A DNA stretch of 64,000 nucleotides from an uncultured Eubacteriales bacterium (lineage in GTDB: Bacteria; Bacillota; Clostridia; Oscillospirales; CAG-272): NCBI GenBank assembly GCA_902491535.1, contig CABUHS010000004.1, forward strand, positions 1 to 64,000, read 5' to 3'. Each line of letters starts with the position of its first letter. Within the stretch, counting starts at the first letter, position 1. Made by a program: the position numbers and the translations under genes. The notes under the pieces are model-generated. The model was not told the DNA's origin. It was given only the letters and a program-made list of their open reading frames with translations, and searched no databases. Of the stretch, positions 60,346-64,000 are shown piece after piece.

Positions 60346-63300
60346 TTACGCCAACGGAACAAGATTATCAAAATTGTTACTCTCACGAAGTTTCTTGGCA
60401 TTTCCGAGAGTACATCTGTAATTCTGCGCGCATACAGCATCTATAATATCAGCTGCTTCGCGGAGCTGTTCCGCCGTAGTATCAATAATTTCGCTGCGCT
60501 CGCGCTGAATATCTTCATAACTGATACCCGAAAGATACGCAGACATAGAGCGGTCAGCATTTTCTCGTGCAGAAAGCGGACGGTCAAAGCCGCTGAATGT
60601 TCCTATTATATATCTTGTAAGAGCTTCCTCATCAGGATCAAGCTTTCTTATCCATTCTCCTGCATTCATGTAAACCTCTTCGGTAGTTTTAAGATGAGGA
60701 TCACGGAATGAAGTAAAAAATGCATTTCCGGAAACTCCGCCGAACCGGCAGCCGCATCCATAAGCTCCTCCCTTTACGCGAACAGCTCCGTACAGATACT
60801 CACAGTTGAGGACATTTTCAAGCACCTTCAGACTTCCGCTGTACTTATATCCGGCGTCTATGAGATTACCTCCCATACCTACAAACTGTACCTGGGAGGA
60901 CATCATAAAGCCCTCATTCTTTCTTACCGGAGTCAGAATATCTCCGTCAATACCTTCGAAAAAGCCGTTACAGCCGTCGAGAGTTTCGCTTTCCGATGCA
61001 TGATCTCCGAGTTTTGAAATAAACCCGGGAAGTGCTGTCTCAAGCGCATGCATTCCGTCATCTCCGCTGCTCACACTTATCAACATGCGTGACGGCGAAA
61101 AAATATATGAAGCAAGCGCAGCAAAGCTGTCCGAGATACTGCCTTCGGAACTGCTGAAGCCGGACTGAAGCGTTTTAAGGAAATCGTATGCCGATATACC
61201 GCCGAGCCATTCGTTTATCATTGCATGACGCGAAAAATATGAAAGAAGACGGGATGCAGCAACCGAATTACCGCGGCTGTTTATCCGGCTCTGAATATCC
61301 GATCTGCTCTCCGCGATAAGCTCGCGCAGACGCTTTGCGTCTTCAAATTTTGTAGACGTCATAATCTCCGCGGCAAGTCTCAGCGCATCTCCGACCTTGT
61401 TTTCAAAACAGCTGAGCGACAGAGAAAACATAAGTCTGCTCTCGTCTCGCGCCCCGCTTTTCATCATATTTACCGGAGCAAAACTCATTTTACCGACATT
61501 AAGCCTTACCTCATTAGAGAGATCAAGGTACCCATGTTCTGCGGTATCCATCCTTCCGAGAAGTCCGCCGAGCTGGCCGACATACGGGATCCATTTTTCA
61601 GGAATCTCAGATATATCAAAATAGAACGTGATATATGCAATTCCTCCGGTAAAACCGTCGTGAACCACCGTTTTTATTCCGCAAACATCGGTTTCGTTAT
61701 TTGACAGCGGAAGAGCTTCTCTCTCAAGATCGGATCGTTTAAGAGACGGAATGCAGCTCTGTTCCTCTGCTGTTGACGGAGCGCTCTGATATCTGCGGAG
61801 ATTCTCTGTTGCAGTAATGATACCGGATATATCTTCCGGACTGAGTCCTGCTTTATACTCGGCAAGCTGCGAAGCGAGTTTTTCCTCAAGCATATCCGTC
61901 ATACCGGGTTTCGGCTCATATGAAAGAAGAACCGAATGCACCGAATCAAGCACATATTTTTCTATAAGCTCCTCATAGAAACGTGTACTCAGTTTTTTAC
62001 GGAGCTGTGCGTAAACATCTCCTCCGCGCATATACGTAAAAGCGGCTCTGTCGTCATATATCCAGCTCTGAAGCATGTCAAGACCGCAGGAAAGTCCCCT
62101 CGGCGTACTTCCGTAATCAGCTTCGCGGTAGGAAAATTCCCTCGAATTTATCGCCGCTTCGAGCGACTTACGGTCGATTCCCTTTGCCGCCTCCCGGAAT
62201 CCGTTTAATATTATGTCGTAGAAACGGTGTTTATCACGGGCATCGGCATTCTTTGCCATAATAAAAATACCGCTCTGGCGCAAATGCTCCATTATTCCGC
62301 CGAAGACGTCCTGACCGATTCCCGCGTCGAGAAGTGCCTGTCTGATCGGCGCACCCGGAGTATTTATCAAAGCATCGGCAATTATATCCCATGCAACACA
62401 GCTGACAACATCAGAGGACTCGCAGGTAAGAGCTGAATACGAGAGATACGTTCGCTCATCTCTGCCGTCACTGTTATCCACGTCAACACTCTCCGCATCA
62501 GCCTCTACCGAATAATACGATGTAGCCTCTCTGAGCCCTCCGAACGGCTTCTGAAATCCGACCTCTGTTTCACTGACGTCTATACGGTCATAATCTGAAA
62601 GATAGTTTTCATCGAGCCATCCGAGCCGTTCCTCAATGTCAATATCACCCCATAGGAAGATATAACTGTTAGACGGATGATAGTGTGTGCGGTGAAAATC
62701 GAGATACTGCTCGTACGTAAGCTCAGGGATATGCTCAGGATCTCCTCCGGAATTTCTTCCGTAGGTAGTATCGGGATACATTACCTTGCATACCTCATCG
62801 AATATCGAGCTGTCAGGAGATGACAGCACACCCTTCATTTCGTTATATACAATACCGTTTATCTTCAGCTCGTCATCTGCATTCTCCAGCTCGTAATGCC
62901 AGCCCTCCTGCATGAAGATCTCTTTATACTTGTAGATATTCGGATGAAAAACCGCGTCCGCATAAACGCTCATAAGATTTTTAAAATCATGATCGTTGCA
63001 GCTCGCAACGGGATAAACAGTTTTATCCGGATACGTCATAGCATTGAGAAAGGTATTAAGCGAGCCTTTTGCAAGCAGCATAAAAGGATCGCGCGAAGGA
63101 TATTTATCCGAGCCGCACAGAACGGTATGTTCAATAATATGCGGTACACCTGTATCATCCGAAACGGGAGTACGGAATCCGATATAGAAAACCTTATTTT
63201 TGTCATCGGTGGATATCACACATACACGCGCTCCGGACTTTTTGTGACGGAAAACAAGGCCGCATCCGCTCACATCCGTGAGATATTCCTCGTATTCAAG

Positions 63301-63354
63301 CTCATATGCCGGAAGCGGTGAAAGCTCACCGCTCCCCTTTATGTTTTTTGACAT
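60346..63354 (-). CDS. M16C (presequence-protease-like) metallopeptidase
   Basis: 1002 residues. The inverted zinc motif HIIEH at 72-76 (followed by TVLCGSDKYPSRDPF) marks an active N-terminal M16 domain. Two domain pairs are joined by a hinge (about 480-560), as in PreP/HypA. The C-terminal halves are structural and lack the motif, as expected. The enzyme degrades short unfolded peptides in a closed chamber. No signal peptide, so cytosolic. AAAGGAAT lies before the ATG. Confidence 0.95.
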   Translation of the reverse strand: MSKNIKGSGELSPLPAYELEYEEYLTDVSGCGLVFRHKKSGARVCVISTDDKNKVFYIGFRTPVSDDTGVPHIIEHTVLCGSDKYPSRDPFMLLAKGSLNTFLNAMTYPDKTVYPVASCNDHDFKNLMSVYADAVFHPNIYKYKEIFMQEGWHYELENADDELKINGIVYNEMKGVLSSPDSSIFDEVCKVMYPDTTYGRNSGGDPEHIPELTYEQYLDFHRTHYHPSNSYIFLWGDIDIEERLGWLDENYLSDYDRIDVSETEVGFQKPFGGLREATSYYSVEADAESVDVDNSDGRDERTYLSYSALTCESSDVVSCVAWDIIADALINTPGAPIRQALLDAGIGQDVFGGIMEHLRQSGIFIMAKNADARDKHRFYDIILNGFREAAKGIDRKSLEAAINSREFSYREADYGSTPRGLSCGLDMLQSWIYDDRAAFTYMRGGDVYAQLRKKLSTRFYEELIEKYVLDSVHSVLLSYEPKPGMTDMLEEKLASQLAEYKAGLSPEDISGIITATENLRRYQSAPSTAEEQSCIPSLKRSDLEREALPLSNNETDVCGIKTVVHDGFTGGIAYITFYFDISEIPEKWIPYVGQLGGLLGRMDTAEHGYLDLSNEVRLNVGKMSFAPVNMMKSGARDESRLMFSLSLSCFENKVGDALRLAAEIMTSTKFEDAKRLRELIAESRSDIQSRINSRGNSVAASRLLSYFSRHAMINEWLGGISAYDFLKTLQSGFSSSEGSISDSFAALASYIFSPSRMLISVSSGDDGMHALETALPGFISKLGDHASESETLDGCNGFFEGIDGDILTPVRKNEGFMMSSQVQFVGMGGNLIDAGYKYSGSLKVLENVLNCEYLYGAVRVKGGAYGCGCRFGGVSGNAFFTSFRDPHLKTTEEVYMNAGEWIRKLDPDEEALTRYIIGTFSGFDRPLSARENADRSMSAYLSGISYEDIQRERSEIIDTTAEQLREAADIIDAVCAQNYRCTLGNAKKLRESNNFDNLVPLA

Positions 63355-63559
63355 AATAAACGTTATTCCTTTCCTGATGTGACCGGATAGTTTCTGCTAC
63401 GCAATATTTGCATTTTAACACAGAACACTGCCATATTATTTATTATTTTATACCGAAACAGCGGTTTAATAACATATTTTCATACAAAAATCAAATTCAG
63501 TTTTTTCTGATGAAAAATTCTTTTTAAAGCGGTATATACCCATTTCATTATGAATATTT

Positions 63560-64000
63560 TTACATATTCTCAAAAAGACGCTTAAATCCTATTGCGGTCG
63601 ACGCTACCGGATCCTTTGCGAGCGATGCCGGAACTTCCGTAACTGCTTCAATGAAGTCTCTGAAACCGTACAAAAGACTTCCCCCTCCGCTCAGCATTAT
63701 ACCGTTTTTTTCAATATCTGAATACTCAGCGTCGCTGAGTTCATCTATGAAATCACATATACCGACAGCGATACGCTTTACAGACGAGCTGATCGCACCG
63801 AATATCTCTTTCGAGTCCACAACAGCGGAATTAGGCAAGCCATCTGAAATATTTGTCCCGGACACCCGATCGGTAATAACACTGTCGCGCTTCCATACTC
63901 CGCCCAGAGAATTTTTTATGCGTTCAGCTTCGCTGAAATTGATTCGGATACCGTATTTTTCTGCAATATATCCGGCAATAGATGCATCAAGAGAATCTCC
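63560..64000 (-). CDS. MreB/Mbl-family protein, C-terminal part (cut by window edge)
   Basis: The frame is open from the right edge to the stop at 63560, giving 146 residues of the C-terminal actin-like domain. It reads GDSLDASIAGYIAEKYGI at the edge, matching the GD-xLD-x-I motif of MreB after the second phosphate loop. Later NGIMLSGGGSLLYGFRDFI matches the adenosine motif. MreB-type filaments guide lateral wall synthesis. Less conserved than housekeeping MreB in VWKRDSVITDR, so a paralogue (Mbl, MreBH-like) is possible. The N-terminus is outside. Confidence 0.85.
   Translation of the reverse strand, partial: GDSLDASIAGYIAEKYGIRINFSEAERIKNSLGGVWKRDSVITDRVSGTNISDGLPNSAVVDSKEIFGAISSSVKRIAVGICDFIDELSDAEYSDIEKNGIMLSGGGSLLYGFRDFIEAVTEVPASLAKDPVASTAIGFKRLFENM

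Overview
The window looks like the chromosome of an endospore-forming anaerobe of the class Clostridia, probably a gut Oscillospiraceae/Ruminococcaceae-type Firmicute. The evidence is a full-length Spo0A, a LysM-GH18 cortex-lytic-type protein, the Firmicutes order ylxM-ffh-rpsP-khpA, a DUF1836 regulator, rubrerythrin, an AGCS symporter and strong AGGAGG-type ribosome binding sites. I see no rRNA operon, prophage, transposase or CRISPR array. One tRNA gene (Thr, CGT) is present.

Layout. 1-5034 (minus): asnB-like, D-aspartate-ligase-like ATP-grasp and murE, a peptidoglycan precursor group. 5268-11770 (minus): envelope genes (PAP2 phosphatase, TcaA-like anchored protein, phosphodiester glycosidase, GT2-GtrA fusion, LysM-GH18). 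12004-13172 (plus): membrane protein and thioredoxin. 13445-15961 (minus): YebC and ArgS. 16134-18547 (plus): ylxM-ffh-rpsP-khpA. 18852-20808 (plus): translationally coupled pyridoxal-kinase-like, ECF S-component and radical SAM genes. 21255-28887: an XRE/zinc-ribbon regulator, an M42 peptidase, a MATE exporter behind a riboswitch-like leader, a transaldolase-like enzyme, MTA/SAH nucleosidase, rubrerythrin and an AGCS symporter. 29096-33392 (minus): RadC, DUF362-ferredoxin plus IspE, a NERD protein and an acyl carrier protein. 33782-38074: a GH99-like lipoprotein, an acyl-CoA/ACP synthetase, DUF1836 and a prepilin-like small protein. 38638-45425 (plus): Spo0A, two tandem secreted beta-helix proteins and TrmO. 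45655-63354: an ABC exporter, YgjP-like metallopeptidase, GTP-type PEP carboxykinase, RsmA, tRNA-Thr, an ABC-FtsX fusion, a sugar isomerase-UxaC pair, an MFS transporter divergent from an orphan ZnuB-like permease, and an M16C peptidase. An MreB-family gene runs off the right edge.

Three structures go beyond ordinary gene content. (1) A family of at least eight dispersed ~55-75 bp two-hairpin elements lies in intergenic space, mostly in sense orientation in the 3' UTR and just before an intrinsic terminator. One stem has changed on both arms between copies, so the RNA or DNA fold looks selected. (2) The MATE gene has a ~200-nt leader whose 5' end folds as a closing stem plus a hairpin whose loop matches an upstream strand perfectly. 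The position and architecture resemble guanidine-IV (mepA) riboswitches. (3) Most recognisable sigma-A promoters share a 17-bp spacer ending in TGG or TGA, an extended -10.

The peptidoglycan group is also notable. MurE lacks the arginine of the DAP-specific DNPR motif and sits with an Asl-like ligase and an asparagine-synthetase-like amidase, which together suggest a Lys-type wall with a D-Asp/D-Asn cross-bridge. Coordinates and motifs are read by eye; no database search was possible.
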